Source: Diphasiastrum complanatum
Lineage: Eukaryota; Streptophyta; Lycopodiopsida; Lycopodiales; Lycopodiaceae
Length of the DNA stretch: 64,000 nucleotides
NCBI GenBank assembly: GCA_029204225.1
Contig: CM055097.1
Span: 48,072,052 to 48,136,051 of the forward strand
Direction of reading: 5' to 3'
In this document: positions 45,663 to 56,698 of the stretch, in pieces
How positions within the stretch are numbered: position 1 is the stretch's first letter
Layout: each line of letters starts with the position of its first letter
Translations under genes and position numbers: made by a program
Notes under the pieces: model-generated
Told to the model about the DNA's origin: nothing
Seen by the model: the letters and a program-made list of their open reading frames with translations, nothing else
Database searches by the model: none

Positions 45663-46480
45663 CTCCTCCTGAAAAACTAGCTTGATGGGATACTAGATCA
45701 AACAAAAAACTTAAGATACTTCTTGAGTGGATCCTTTTGCATGGATATGATGTGAAAACCAGCCAATGGACCTATGATAGCAACAAATTCACCAAATCCA
45801 TGAGAGAATTTCTTTTATGGAAATCCATTGCCAATCTCCTTGATGAGCATTCCACCAATTGCCACCATTTCCTTTTGTTCTCTCCATGCTTGAAGAAGAT
45901 CTTGGGCTTGAAAGCTCCACCTTCTTGAAAATAGTTGCACCATAAAGAAGGAAACCCGAGGCCTCCATGCCTCATAATGACCATGAAGATCAAGATCACA
46001 AAATAGACACAAATGTTGATTGCCAAGATTTTGCATACTAGCTTGACTAGTCCATAGATTATGAACTTTTTGCATGATAGATCTAATCTTGAAATCAACA
46101 TTGAGGCTACATACTTGCTCAAGGATATAAGTGTCCTTTGTGGATGATTCACTTAATCTCATGAGAAGTTTACAAATTGTCTCAGAAAAGACACAATTTT
46201 CACACTATGCATGACAATCTCATTCTTGCTCTTACAAGATCCAAGAGCATACATTTGATGACACAAAAAATTTATTTCTAAATAATTTAGAACCTGTTCT
46301 AAGCCATTAATGACATGAGATATGTCCATACAAGAGGCATCATACAAAACTAGCATCGCCTCACTCCAACTTTGAAAAATGTTCTATATCTCTTAGTATG
46401 TGTTGCAGATGCCAAAACCATACATGGTTCTGCAATCTTTCACAATATCCTAGTAATCCACTATGCCCATTGCATCTCCA
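45663..46480 (-). pseudogene. Interior of the unclassified repeat family (copy 2)
   Basis: The minus-strand frames keep coding-like text in shifting frames: a possible integrase-like zinc region (LVTWRCNGHSGLLGYCERLQ near 46480-46420, weak), HLCLFCDLDLHGHYEAWRP near 45990, RHGGLGFPSLW near 45963, and WQWISIKEILSWIW near 45810. The last is shared with the plus-strand copy at 2377-2418. I cannot name the family: the parts could come from a Ty3/gypsy-like or LINE-like polyprotein. It is clearly decayed. Confidence 0.45.
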
Positions 46481-46825
46481 TGTAACTAAATGAGTTATTG
46501 AGGAGAATGTGGGATGTGTCAAAGTGCTTGGATCTTGTGGATATAATGTTCCATCTATCTACAAATCCAAGTTTTTCTTTCCTTCTGCCCTATAACGAGA
46601 ACGATCCTCAACAAATATTTGAATTCATTTGCCTCCTCTTCTTTGCAAAGGTGCCAAATCAATAGGGATATCCACATGTAGATGATACAATGAAAAACAA
46701 TAGAGTAATCAGTTGCATCAAAGTACTATGAACAAATTCTATGAAGCAAAATAAAATACTCATCTTTGATTATATTATATACTCTGTACGATCAATCCAA
46801 TCTCCATGCTTGTATGCTTGATTCA

Positions 46826-47040
46826 AATTTGGAAATGCCGCTCATTTTTTAATTCCAATAGGTAGTTGGCACTCATATTTCCATTCCAATGTGAAGATGG
46901 CGTTCATAATTGGAGATGGCAGCCATATTTTCATTCTCGTGGAAGGATTGCATATGTAAACATTTTGCTATTTTTTCTTATTCGAATTTGGGGATGGTGG
47001 TCATATTCTAGATCCAATGAAAATATTGCCCTTTTCATAA
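46826..47040. repeat. Degenerate short tandem repeats
   Basis: A unit of roughly 30 bp, like GGAGATGGC.GTCATATTTTCATTCCAATG, recurs about five to six times with variable spacing and substitutions. It may be an old minisatellite. Confidence 0.5.
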
Positions 47041-47451
47041 CCAATGGAGGGAATATTTTTGAATTTAGTCAAGTTATACTGCAAATTGTTTACAGTTCTT
47101 AACTGTGACTATAGACACTATGGTTAGATCATTGGGAGTTGGGGAGGCCTCGAGAGTGGTGTGGGCAAGCAAATAAACAATATTGTTTTTTTTATTTTGA
47201 TATTTTTCTATATAGTACATGACATTCCTTAAAGGGTCTTTTTGATATTGAGAACTCCTCTAATGTGATGTGTAAAATTGATGTAAGAAATAGTAAAACC
47301 TCCAATTTGGACACTATTCTTTATATCAATTATGGAAATTACTATAAAACCATAGAAAGGAGGTCTATACTCAGGATGGAGATCATTCTTAAGATGGATC
47401 AAATTTGTGTGGTAAAACTAGTTGAAGAGGGAGTGTGAAAAATTGTCAACT

Positions 47452-47960
47452 AGTTTTGTTGGTTTATTGTAGCTTATAGATAGTTTCATATTTGTCAAAA
47501 AGGGCCTAAATAATGGATTTACTATTTTTAACAAGTAGATAAGTGGATGAGGTCGGATTTGGACTCATTCTAATTGGCTAAATTTGGTACATTGCATCTA
47601 GACTAGATTTTTTAGGTTTTTGATGAAGTATCTAGAAGTTTCCAAATTAGGTCAAGTTTGGGGCAAGTGGACATTTTGGAAGCTATAAATAGTTGTCGTG
47701 GATAAATAATCATCATAGTTTCTTTCTTTCTTTGTGGAGAATTAATCTCTTGTGTTTCTATGTCCATCTCATGTGTTTCTCTCATGATATCTTGGTTTTC
47801 TATGTGTAGAATGTTGATTTCTTGGTAGATCTTGGATCCACATGTGTGAAGTATTGTACTTTATTGTTGTTGTACAGATAGGGACAGTACTAAGTCATAT
47901 CTAAGTGTTTATGATCATATCTTTGTGCATTTCTAAGTTCTAGCATGCATAAAGTAGTGA
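47452..47960 (+). repeat. Candidate solo or 3' LTR
   Basis: GAAGAGGGAG immediately before TGTGAAAAATTGTC resembles a polypurine tract and LTR start, and GCTATAAATAGTTG near 47681 resembles an LTR TATA box followed by a CT-rich leader. No partner LTR or coding region was found. The right boundary is not defined. Confidence 0.4.
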
Positions 47961-48329
47961 TTTCTATCTTCTAGCTATTTCTAGATGTGCAACCAAATTT
48001 GGCCAAGATCTTGTTGATCCACTAATGTGTTTTGGATCTATATTTTTTCACAAGTCGCACTATTACAACCCAAATGCTTATTTGTTGTTGCATGATGAGG
48101 CATTGATCTTTTTGGTGAAAGAAGCCAAGAAACATTGTTCTATCTTTTATGGAACAATGCTAGAACTTCAACATGTTCTGTCGAGCAACAATGCCTTACA
48201 TCATGTATAATGTGTAGTAATCTTAGCATATGACATGTGGAACGTTGTGTGTGCATAGAAAGTGAAGAAAGCATAATGTACTTGCAATTCTTGAAGATGA
48301 GAAGATACGCCTAAAATCTAGCCCTTGCT

Positions 48330-48543
48330 TTCAATGTGGTGGAAGTCGTCACTATTGGCCATTGTACCTCCTAAAAGGGTACTTAGAATCAGAGATAAAC
48401 AATTGAGAAATCATTTTATCTCTGAGTGCTTGCTTAGTTGGTTGGTCAGATTAAGGATAATGATTCATGGGAAAGAGTTAAAAGCATACAAATTTGGATC
48501 TTTCCTAGTTGCTCGTTACAAAACTAGTTTAAGGAGGGAAGAA
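48330..48543 (+). pseudogene. Chromovirus 3' end: chromodomain remnant and polypurine tract
   Basis: Mixed frames read VPPKRVLRIRDKQLRNHFIS then, in another frame, WLVGQIKDNDSWE, the pattern of a Ty3/gypsy chromodomain (L/V-x-W-x-G-...-WE). It ends FKEGRM at the purine tract AAGGAGGGAAGAA, and TGTTACGTCC at 48544 starts an LTR. The end structure is the same as in the non-autonomous element at 35981 and the copy at 51392. Upstream pol is not readable. Confidence 0.75.
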
Positions 48544-48700
48544 TGTTACGTCCATGTCCAGTATGTGGGATTTGGAATAATTCCTTACATCGATAGTCGG
48601 TCCAGAATATTGTGTCTTGAATTCAAGTTAAATATCATTAAAAAGAATGTCACTATAAGTATTTGTCACAGGACTCATTCTCACAACACAACTTTTGCAT
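48544..48700 (+). repeat. Start of a chromovirus LTR
   Basis: TGTTACGTCCATGTC...GGAATAATTCC parallels TGTTATGGCCATATT...GGAATAGTCC at 35995. The right end is not identified. Open frames spanning the pol/LTR junction (48325-48861) are not genes. Confidence 0.6.
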
Positions 48701-49049
48701 CTTTTCTTTTATGTTTTAAGAGGCTTTTGTATTTAGTCGATGTTTGTGTGTTATTGATAATTGCATGCTTTCAAGATTTCCTACAATTATTTTTAGATAT
48801 TATGGATCAAGCTAGAGTAGAGATTTCAAAGCCTTTGGCTAGCACAAAGTTTGAACATTAGGTTGAACAAATATTTCTCATATTCTATGCCACAATTGAT
48901 ACATTGGCAATAGCTAGAGCTTAATATAGATAACTAGTCGTCATATGACTAGGATCTGTTATGTGAATCTTTGTAGCTATAGGTTTATCATAGCATTACT
49001 CACTTAATGTCACTATATGATATTGCAAGAATTATCTTGAGATAACAAA

Positions 49050-49370
49050 GATTGTAAATCATGCAGGAGCACGGTCAAAGCATGACATCTAACACTCTTG
49101 CATGATCAGGTAGGAGCACGAGTTTGCACCTCCTGATCAAGTTGGACTACAAGTTCTCCTAGTGTGATCATGTAGGGGCGAAAGTTTGCAACTCTTAGAG
49201 CAAAAGATTCCACGCTCCTACGTAATCACCTAGGAGCATGAATTTTCACTTCTTGATCAAGTCCAACCACAGTTTTTCACGCTCCGTGATCATGCAAGAA
49301 CGCACCCAATTTGGGTGTATTGAACAACTCAAACGATCAAATATGCTCCTACGTAATCGTTTTACCTCTT
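49050..49370. repeat. Diverged tandem repeats with TGATCA-TAGGAGC motifs
   Basis: Units with GATCAGGTAGGAGCACGAGTTTGCAC.TC.TGATCAAGT..GACTACA recur about three times (near 49107, 49165 and 49225, with partial units before and after). CTCCTACGTAATC occurs in both orientations, so the units are partly palindromic. Also, 48922-48990 and 49775-49840 share AACTAGT.GTCAT.TGA.TAGG.TCTG and TTATGTGAATCTTTGTAGCT, a direct repeat around this block. Confidence 0.6.
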
Positions 49371-50236
49371 ATATTGTGTTTTACCTAGGTCAATCAAAAA
49401 TACAAATAACTGCAAGAAGTATGCGAGTTGGCCCATAGGACTTCCAATATATACCTTAGAATTACACGTCACTTTTGATTAAGTAGATATATCTAGTTAC
49501 TAGCTACTTAGTAAACTTATGATGTTTGAGAGTGCATTGAAATGGTAAAGTAAAACTTTCTCAATGCATTTAACAATGTTTTACAAAATGAAATTGGATA
49601 GAAAGATTGAGCTTGAATTCGAGAATTCGCAAAAGCCAACCAAATATTCAATTAGTTGGAATAAGGGACTTGTTGAAAAGCTAATGAAATGGAAGTTCAA
49701 TATTGAACTTGGATATGAATCTATTCTTGTTTTGGAATGAGTCAGTTACGACGTGGTAGGCCGAATATTTAAGGATGTACTCGATAACTAGTGGTCATGT
49801 GATTAGGGTCTGTTATGTGAATCTTTGTAGCTCAAAGGTATAATTCTAATCCCGTAGTAGTATCTCAAATTTGCAAAATCAAAAAATATTATAATAAACT
49901 ATTTCTCAATTTTTTTTTTAACGTCTGCTTGTTGGAAGTTGTTGCATGATAAATAACTGGAGGTATGATTTCCATGGTGGAATGGAATCATGCTACACTC
50001 CTACATAAACTATATAGGCAATCCAATTTTATAAAATTGCATTGTGAAATTGAGACAACCTAAAACAACCAAAAATAGTTAAGAATTGTGTATACTTGGT
50101 ATTCTGTTTTCTTTTAACTCTATTACCAATCGGAAGTCACAAGCTTTCATAAACAAGATATAAGCATCATTCTGATAAGGTCATGGAGACAAATACATTA
50201 TTTGGTGTGCATTGTGTGGTAATCAATTACTCACAA
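49371..50236. other. Gene-free DNA
   Basis: Apart from the direct repeat copy at about 49775-49840, nothing recognisable is seen. Confidence 0.45.
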
Positions 50237-50462
50237 TTGTATGTATTGTTGACTTTATCTAGATTGTTACTTCGCCCTTAGTATCTCATCATGTGTTGAT
50301 AGAATTTTTTTAATATGAAACTGGAAGTTTCTTGAAAAGGGGAGAGACTCACCTTCGTATGTATTGTTAACTTTATCTAAATTGTTACTTTGTCCTTAGT
50401 ATCTCACAATGTGTTGATAGAATTTTTTTTTATGAAACTAGAAGTTTCTTGAAAAGGGGAGA
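50237..50462. repeat. Tandem duplication, two units of about 115 bp
   Basis: GTATGTATTGTT.ACTTTATCTA.ATTGTTACTT...TTAGTATCTCA, then GTGTTGATAGAATTTTTTT and GAAGTTTCTTGAAAAGGGGA, occurs twice in a row with few differences. Confidence 0.9.
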
Positions 50463-50879
50463 TTAATTGAGGGTTTTCTGCTTTGATCTTTCATGAAAAA
50501 ATAAGTTATTGTTTATGTTAAGGTATGTTGTCGTCAATTGGCAATTACTCCTAAAGTGCATGTTGATTTCCAAGGGGAACCTGAATTTGGAACAAGCAAT
50601 GACTCCTAAAGTATAATGTGATCACATTTCATGTTATATGGTGTTACATGGATTTTGGAGAGGCCTTATTTCCATTGAGTAGATCCGATGTTGTGTTCCT
50701 TTTAGGGAGTTGATCAACCTAACTATAGTAATGTCGTAAGGATCGGTTATTGTGAAATGATTTGGTTAAAAAAGTTAGGTGTTTAGGAATGCTCGTGTAA
50801 GTGGACATGGATTCTCTTCATAGAGATTTCTGGGTGTTGCATCATCTATTGAAAAATAAAAGTATTTTATTGTGCAACC

Positions 50880-51392
50880 GAGCTATAGGATTCTCATTTT
50901 GGAAGAAATAACGATTATAGATTGGTATTGAGGTTAGTATTATGATAGTCAAGCCAACTTTAGCCGGTATCCTCAAGAATTTCAATTAGGTGATTGGGTA
51001 TACTTACGTACACTTATAAACTGTAATGTGATGCGTACTAGAAAGCATTTTAAACAATCAAGGGCTTTATGGACCTTTTCAATTAGTTAAAAGAGTTGGA
51101 TCTTAGCTTTTCAACTAGAACTCCCTAAAGGAACCGGAGTCATCCCATATTTCAAGTGAATCAGCTTAATTTGAGCTTACACAAAGGGAAGACCATGGGA
51201 CCAGTAGAAGACTTGGGTTAGGAGGAGGATTCTGAGTGTCGGAGAGTAGAGACAATAGATTGAAAAATCATCTTGTTAGTATGCTGGAGAGGAAGAACTA
51301 AGGATGATAATTCTTGGGAATCTATCAAGATTTTAAAGAGGAATTCCCTGAGTTTCATTTGTAAGGATAAAAATGTTCCAAGGAAAGAAGAA
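50880..51392 (+). pseudogene. Chromovirus pol 3' end: integrase C-terminus and chromodomain
   Basis: Frames read GDWVYLRTLI near 50991, then RALWTFSIS and AFQLELPKGTGVIPYF near 51060-51160, the GPY/F-type C-terminal part of Ty3/gypsy integrase. After a gap LVCWRGRTKDDNSWE (51276-51320) is a well-kept chromodomain core. The region ends with the purine tract AAGGAAAGAAGAA before TGTTGTGTCC at 51393, an LTR start. Several stops break the frame. The chromodomain would direct integration to marked chromatin in active relatives. Confidence 0.85.
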
Positions 51393-51800
51393 TGTTGTGT
51401 CCTTGGTTATGGACTCCACCAATTTTCCATGGTTAGGGAAGCCCTGCAGATGGCCAAGAAAGTCCTTGGGGCTTATCAATAGGTAGTATTTAGTGAGTAT
51501 AGGCTATTCTTGACTTGATGGACCTTATCATGTCACTAGAGTAGATAGGGACAATGCATGGGCAGTTGCATGAGCACATAGGAGCATAGATAACATGCAT
51601 GGAGGGCACCTACAAGGAGATTGCCTCCTATTGCCCATTCATTCTATCGAGAGGAATGAGAGAGATGCTTTGCTTTTGTTTCTGTGTAGTTAGCTTTTAT
51701 GTTGCATCATGGGGGAGACAAACCTTTACAGGATTTATGTTTATTGGTTGGAAAGATCGTCCCATGCAAGCTTCACTGGTGGTTGATCTTTGCAGTTCTT
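51393..51800 (+). repeat. Start of a chromovirus LTR, right end unknown
   Basis: TGTTGTGTCC follows the purine tract, matching the LTR starts at 35995 and 48544. Similarity fades quickly and no end or TATA box is fixed. Open frames at 51599-52019 show no family motif. Confidence 0.45.
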
Positions 51801-53240
51801 AAACAAGGGACTCTTTTTTTGCCTTCGTATGTGGTTGTGGTGCCCATTGAAATCCATAAGTTTTTTCAACCCTTTCATTTGAGTACATTTTTTAAGAATT
51901 GCAATGATAAATGGTTGGATCTATTGCTGCTTGTGACCTTTGTTGTCAACTCACCATTGGATGATACATCAAATCGACATGAATGTCACATGGTATGTTG
52001 TGGTAAACTTCTAGCATAGAGGTATCTGGAAAAGGCTTAGTTATGCTAGTGGGCTTGTGATTGCATGTTAAAGATAGCCTTTGCTACCTTTGAGATGGTG
52101 ATTGGGAATGAAAGGGTTATTACTCAATCTCTTAAATTTCCAACATAGGGTATTTGTCAAGAAACTGTTGGGCTTGTAATGTGTTGGGGGAACTTGGAGG
52201 CACTCTGTCGATAAATACTCAACAGTGAATGTTAAGAGAGTTACTTGATTTTGTGTCCACCCATTGAGCACCACTTCATGAAGGGCTTGCTTGTTGTTGG
52301 AGCTAGTCTTGGAATTGTGAAGGGTCCAAAGCAAGTTGAGAATCCGGAAGGCTCTGGGAGATGGAGACTAGCAAAAGGAGTTGATGCTTTTGAAGATTAA
52401 AGAAGGAAAAGGCTTTTGCAGGTTGGCAAGGTCAATGTCAAGAGATGGATAGACAAGAATAGTTGTGCAGAGAAGCTTCTCTATACCACATTCATTTTGC
52501 GCTACAAACATCAAGGGCCTTCTTTCTGGACATTTTTTTGTCCATACCTGCCATCACCCCGTTCTGAAGTCGACCAAATCCGGCCAGCAGATCCATCCCT
52601 CGATCGATCGGCCTCTTTCAGCTAGGTGCACTCCCCCAAAAATCCCAAAACCAAACTATCTGAAAAGCAGGGCCCTGCTGCATTTTTTATCCCTTTATTT
52701 TTCTAAATACTCATTCCGTACCAGTACATTCTAGAATATACTGTGGTAATGTAGTGTATGTTCCGACCAAAATGGGTTGGAATGGGTTTCCGAGAATAAG
52801 AAGCAATCTAAAGAAAAACTCAAGAAAATTTTCTCAATAGAGAAAGTCGTATAAGAAGAGGCAATCGTAATTGCAACCAAAAGTTTTATTTGGAAAAATA
52901 TTCCAAACATTTGGAATACTTTTGAAAGTTTCAGAATCAATCTGCTTTCACTATTATGTCTCAAAAAATGAGCAATAGCAATTCCACCATAAAAAGGATT
53001 CATTACAAGTCATTCAAAGCTCCAAGTAACATGATAAATACAAGACACATTTCAAATGGAGGTCCGGCTTCAACTTCCATGTAGCAAAAAAACAATTGCT
53101 ACTGTAGGGCTCTAAAAAACTCAATGGCCCAATAGTGTGCCAGTGAGCTAGTCGAGATTTTCAAGAACGAGATTGGGTGTACTTGAAAATCCCAAAGAAT
53201 TCAATAGTAGTTTAGAATCCCTTTGGAGCCAAAACAGGGC
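51801..53240. other. DNA without recognisable genes
   Basis: Frames are short and carry no motif I recognise. A local GC-richer patch at about 52555-52620 includes CGATCGATCGG but no element ends. Confidence 0.45.
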
Positions 53241-53435
53241 TCATGGCCTTCTTTTAGGTTTTGGGACCTTGTTCTTTGTATTTTTATAAAAACCACGTTT
53301 CAAACAGGTTTCAAACATGGGAGGTTCAAAACTCACATGGCCCTTCTTTTAGGTTTTGGGACCTTGTGTTTTGTATTAATTTTTTTTTTTATAAATACCA
53401 TGTTTGAAACAGGTTTCAAACATGGGAGCTTCCAA
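53241..53435. repeat. Tandem duplication, two units of about 95-100 bp
   Basis: CATGGCC.TTCTTTTAGGTTTTGGGACCTTG, then AACAGGTTTCAAACATGGGAG, occurs twice (from about 53242 and 53335); the second unit has a longer T run. Confidence 0.9.
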
Positions 53436-53599
53436 ACGTGTTTGGAACCTCTTCCAAACTCATTTGGTTGCAACTATGGCCACAATACCATAACCTGCTA
53501 AAAGCATTTACACAATTTAACCATTCAACTTATTAAGACAATGTTAAGAAGAGTTAAGAAAAATATTTAGACACAAATATATTATTCTCATGCATTGCA

Positions 53600-54403
53600 T
53601 CAGCTTCCAAGCTTGAAGGCGTCAACAAACAGACCAAAGGTGAGGCCTGCTTTCCAATAATTTATAAGCCTCATAATCATTAAAAACTTCTCTTCCACTA
53701 TGGGCATTTTATAAATTATAATGCCTATACCCTCAATTACTGCCACCAAAAATCCTGCTACAAGCACATCCCAATCTCCAGTTTGCCCAAGAATTGTGGC
53801 CAATGCATTTGCTGAATAAAAGCCTAGAAGAAGAAGAAATATTTTCAGTGGCAAGTTTTTACGAACCGAGTTGAATTTATCAATTAGATCCTTTTGTCTT
53901 GCTCTAATCAATCTGCCTAAGCGAGTGCTTCCAGTCTGCAATGAAGCACCTCTTGCATCACCGTCACTTTGTGGTCCATTACCAATGTCAGGTGATTGCC
54001 CAGTGTTTAACACGAAAACGATCTGATTTGATCTTAGCTTTACCCTAAAAATCAACGCAGTATACCAGTTATCTTATGATGCCTTGATCCATTATCTAAT
54101 AATAATGAAGGTCATCTGCATTGTGAGCATGCTTAACAAGTAACAAAATTCACAAATAAAATTACATAAAAATTTTTGAGGTGTCAAAGCAAAACATAGC
54201 CCAATGGAAAGTCGATTGATACATCACTCACAACTCTTTGTTGCTTGAATATTAGCTAGTAAAAGTTCATCAAAGTACCTCTTCCATTTTCTACTGATTT
54301 GTGTTGCAGGCCTCCTATCGGCTTTGCCAAATTTAAAGTGAGATTCCAACAGAGCACCCACACAGCCTGTTAGACAAATGCTTCCATTTTGGATAGCATC
54401 CAT
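53600..54403 (-). CDS. Ycf20-like protein (DUF565), probably chloroplast-targeted
   Basis: The family is conserved from cyanobacteria to plants; nuclear-encoded plant members are plastid proteins linked to thermal dissipation of excess light (NPQ). Two exons on the minus strand, 54403-54279 and 54044-53600, join in phase across a 234-bp GT-AG intron (AAGAG|GTACTT ... TTTTAG|GGTAAA) to give about 189 residues. The conserved core is RLGRLIRARQKDLI, LPLKIFLLLLGFYSANALA, ILGQTGDWDVLVAGFLVAV, then NYWKAGL and GLFVDAFKLGS at the C-terminus. The core includes two to three hydrophobic segments. The first about 75 residues are basic and variable, fitting a transit peptide. I chose the ATG at 54403 (ACCATGG context); an in-frame ATG at 54436 is also open. 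No lesion is seen, so the gene looks functional. Confidence 0.93.
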
Positions 54404-54436
54404 GGTTGTGGCAAGCCCTTTGTTATCAAACCACAT

Positions 54437-55620
54437 AATATGTCAACACACAATTGATGCTTGATATGCAACAAAATCTAATCTACAAACGAGAAACTGA
54501 AATGCTACATCCATTCCCCCATCCTCAACATGAAGATAGAAAGAATCTGACTCTTTAACAATCATCTTACATGTTATGAGGAAATTAGAAAACCTGATTG
54601 GAAATAATTCTCTCTTGATTTTTCTTTTGGCTAATACTTGTTATTGTTTAAGTACCACAATGATATTGCATTTACTTTTGTATTGCCCCTTTTTGTTTAC
54701 ATCGCTTGTCTTCCCCTTTAAATTGCTTATCAATGAAGTACGTACCAAAATTTGAGCATAGAAACTTAAGCTACTGTTCTTTTCAGCATTATATAACTAC
54801 ATATAAGAATGATTAGACTTATCATTATGTATTGTTATGTACTTGTTCTAGCTGGAGTGCTCTTCCAATCATAATGACGATGTGTATTGTCGACTTTAGA
54901 CACATTCAAATATGCAAACAGACACGAGGCCAATTAGATAGCTATGATAATAACTTCTTAGGCCCATACTTTAGTTTGCAAGTTTGATTGTGGATTGATG
55001 TGACATAGCTCAGACGTATTTTCCAAGAAGAACACAATAAATTTTGCTCATATTTCCTCATTTGCATGACTGATTGGAGTCAGACTCTCAAGTTGAGGAA
55101 AGGAAGTCTTCACTAAAATGCCATCCATAGGAGGGCCAATTTCATGGAGGATGAGGAAAATCTATCGCAGTTCTGTTTCATTTGTACGTAGTTTTGTTTG
55201 ATAGGCAAAGAACAAACTCAAGAGTAAGGAAAAAGAGAATGGAGTATTAATGGAAAGAAGTGGTTAACAGAAGTTTGTGAGGCCATTCAACAATATATGA
55301 AATTTTCATGTTTCTCTTTAAAAACTTAAGGCCATTGCTATTCAAAGCTTTTGACAGGGTTTCAACATTTTATATTCAGATCAAAACTAAACAACATAGG
55401 TGAAAGTTTGGGCTACTGCAAAGTAGCTCGTAACTTGATGTAAGCTGGCATTTTTAAGCACTTCTTATTTTGAGCCAAAACCTTCACAAATATATCTCAA
55501 CCAAATGCACAGCTTTTCTGTTTATGCTCGAAGAGTACTGGGTGGCCAAAGACATCTTTCTTTTACAACCGTAAGAAGTTTTAGATTAATGCAAAGTCCA
55601 TCAATGATATTCCATGGGGG
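54437..55620. other. Upstream region of the Ycf20-like gene, no other gene seen
   Basis: Presumed promoter and 5' flank for the minus-strand gene. No clear TATA box, RNA gene or repeat copy was identified. Confidence 0.45.
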
Positions 55621-55625
55621 CCAAG

Positions 55626-56151
55626 TGTTAGAATCCCCACCGTCATGCCGGTCATTGCTAAAGCACAAACAAGCGACGAACGCTACGTTACCACCCAACC
55701 ATAGAGGTACTGCCACCTCACCCCCGTGCACTGGAGCTACAGACCACCATCAAGCAAGCTCTAATCTCATGTAAGCCATGGTGTCCCATACCACCATGCC
55801 TTACCCCTGACCCTCACCTACCTACATCCTGAGGCCTAGATACTCGTCCTGACCTGACCACCAGTGCAAGAGCTCTTCATTCTCCAGGAGAGAATGAATG
55901 CCCAGCTCATGGAGATCCACCTCTATATACATAGTCCAGGCGGGTCATCTCCCTCCATAGGAGTCACGCATGACCAATGACACGCGGCAGTTGTGCACAC
56001 TGACGTGGGTCCATAACAACGAGTCACCGCATGCCAATGAGACATTGACACGTGGCACCCAAAAGACCTATAGCTCCAGATCAGCGTTCCGTCCCATAAC
56101 TGAGACCGTCACCTCAAGTTTCCAGTTGCGTACCCTTATGGGTACGTAACA
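55626..56151 (-). repeat. 3' LTR of the deleted chromovirus
   Basis: 526 bp; on the plus strand from TGTTAGAATCCCC to GGGTACGTAACA, so ends are TG/CA. It matches 58943-59482 apart from scattered substitutions and a short insertion near 59135-59155. A CTATATACATAG motif near 55924 may be the TATA region (palindromic, readable from the minus strand). Confidence 0.95.
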
Positions 56152-56163
56152 TTCCCTCCCCCT
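56152..56163 (-). promoter_or_regulatory. Polypurine tract of the deleted chromovirus
   Basis: On the minus strand AGGGGGAGGGAA lies between the stop of the chromodomain frame and TGTTACG of the 3' LTR. Confidence 0.92.
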
Positions 56164-56268
56164 TTAAGAGTCTCCTCCTAATGGGAGCAAGCCAGGGAAG
56201 TTCAGTCTTAAATAGTCCTCTCTCTCCCAAGTGTCCTCGTCATCTGTCTTACCTTTCCAACGTACGAG
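56164..56268 (-). pseudogene. Chromodomain end of chromovirus pol
   Basis: The minus-strand frame reads [15 protein letters not shown], then RLNFPGLLPLGGDS and TAA at 56166-56164. The motif is the core of a chromodomain, found at the C-terminus of chromovirus integrase. It is in a different frame from the RT fragment just upstream, and the text between RT (PRMDDL) and this core is missing. Confidence 0.9.
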
Positions 56269-56269
56269 A

Positions 56270-56669
56270 GATCATCCATCCTAGGTAAGGGAAATATGTT
56301 CTTGATGGTTAAATCATTTAACTTTTTAAAATCACCACACAAACGTGTGCTACCATCCTTTTTACTAACTAAAAGGATTGGTGCTCCCCAAGGGGACTTA
56401 CTAGGCCGTATATGGATCATCCTAAGGAGTTCTTGTAACTGCTTAGAAATTTCATCCTCTTCCTTGATGCTAACCCTGTATGGAAAAAGAGATACAGGTT
56501 GGCTTCCCGGAAGCAACTCTATCTGATGGTCAACACTCCTTTGGGGAGGTAGGCCATCAGGGAGTTTATCAGGAAAAACATCGCTATATTCTTGCCTAAG
56601 TTTGTCAAATATTATTCCTTCAGGTGAGTTAACACTTAAGGGATTATTTACAAGCACATTCAAAGGCAA
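56270..56669 (-). pseudogene. N-terminal part of chromovirus reverse transcriptase
   Basis: Minus-strand frame with [33 protein letters not shown] and then the first RT block: [35 protein letters not shown] and PLPRMDD (usually CVDYRALN and PLPRIDDLLD). The frame is cut at PRMDD, before the YxDD catalytic block. In the deleted form it runs about 18 codons into chromodomain DNA in the wrong frame, to a stop at 56208. The open frame is separated from protease by stops near 56680-56700. Confidence 0.93.
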
Positions 56670-56698
56670 ATGCGATAAATCAATATTTAGACTCTAGA

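Noticed and set aside
48325-48861. A 178-codon plus-strand frame.
   Set aside because: It runs through chromodomain debris, a purine tract and an LTR start, so it is a chance opening over a retrotransposon end.
51599-52019. Two overlapping plus-strand frames of 67 and 106 codons.
   Set aside because: They have no family signature and follow a chromovirus LTR start, so they probably lie in LTR or flanking DNA.
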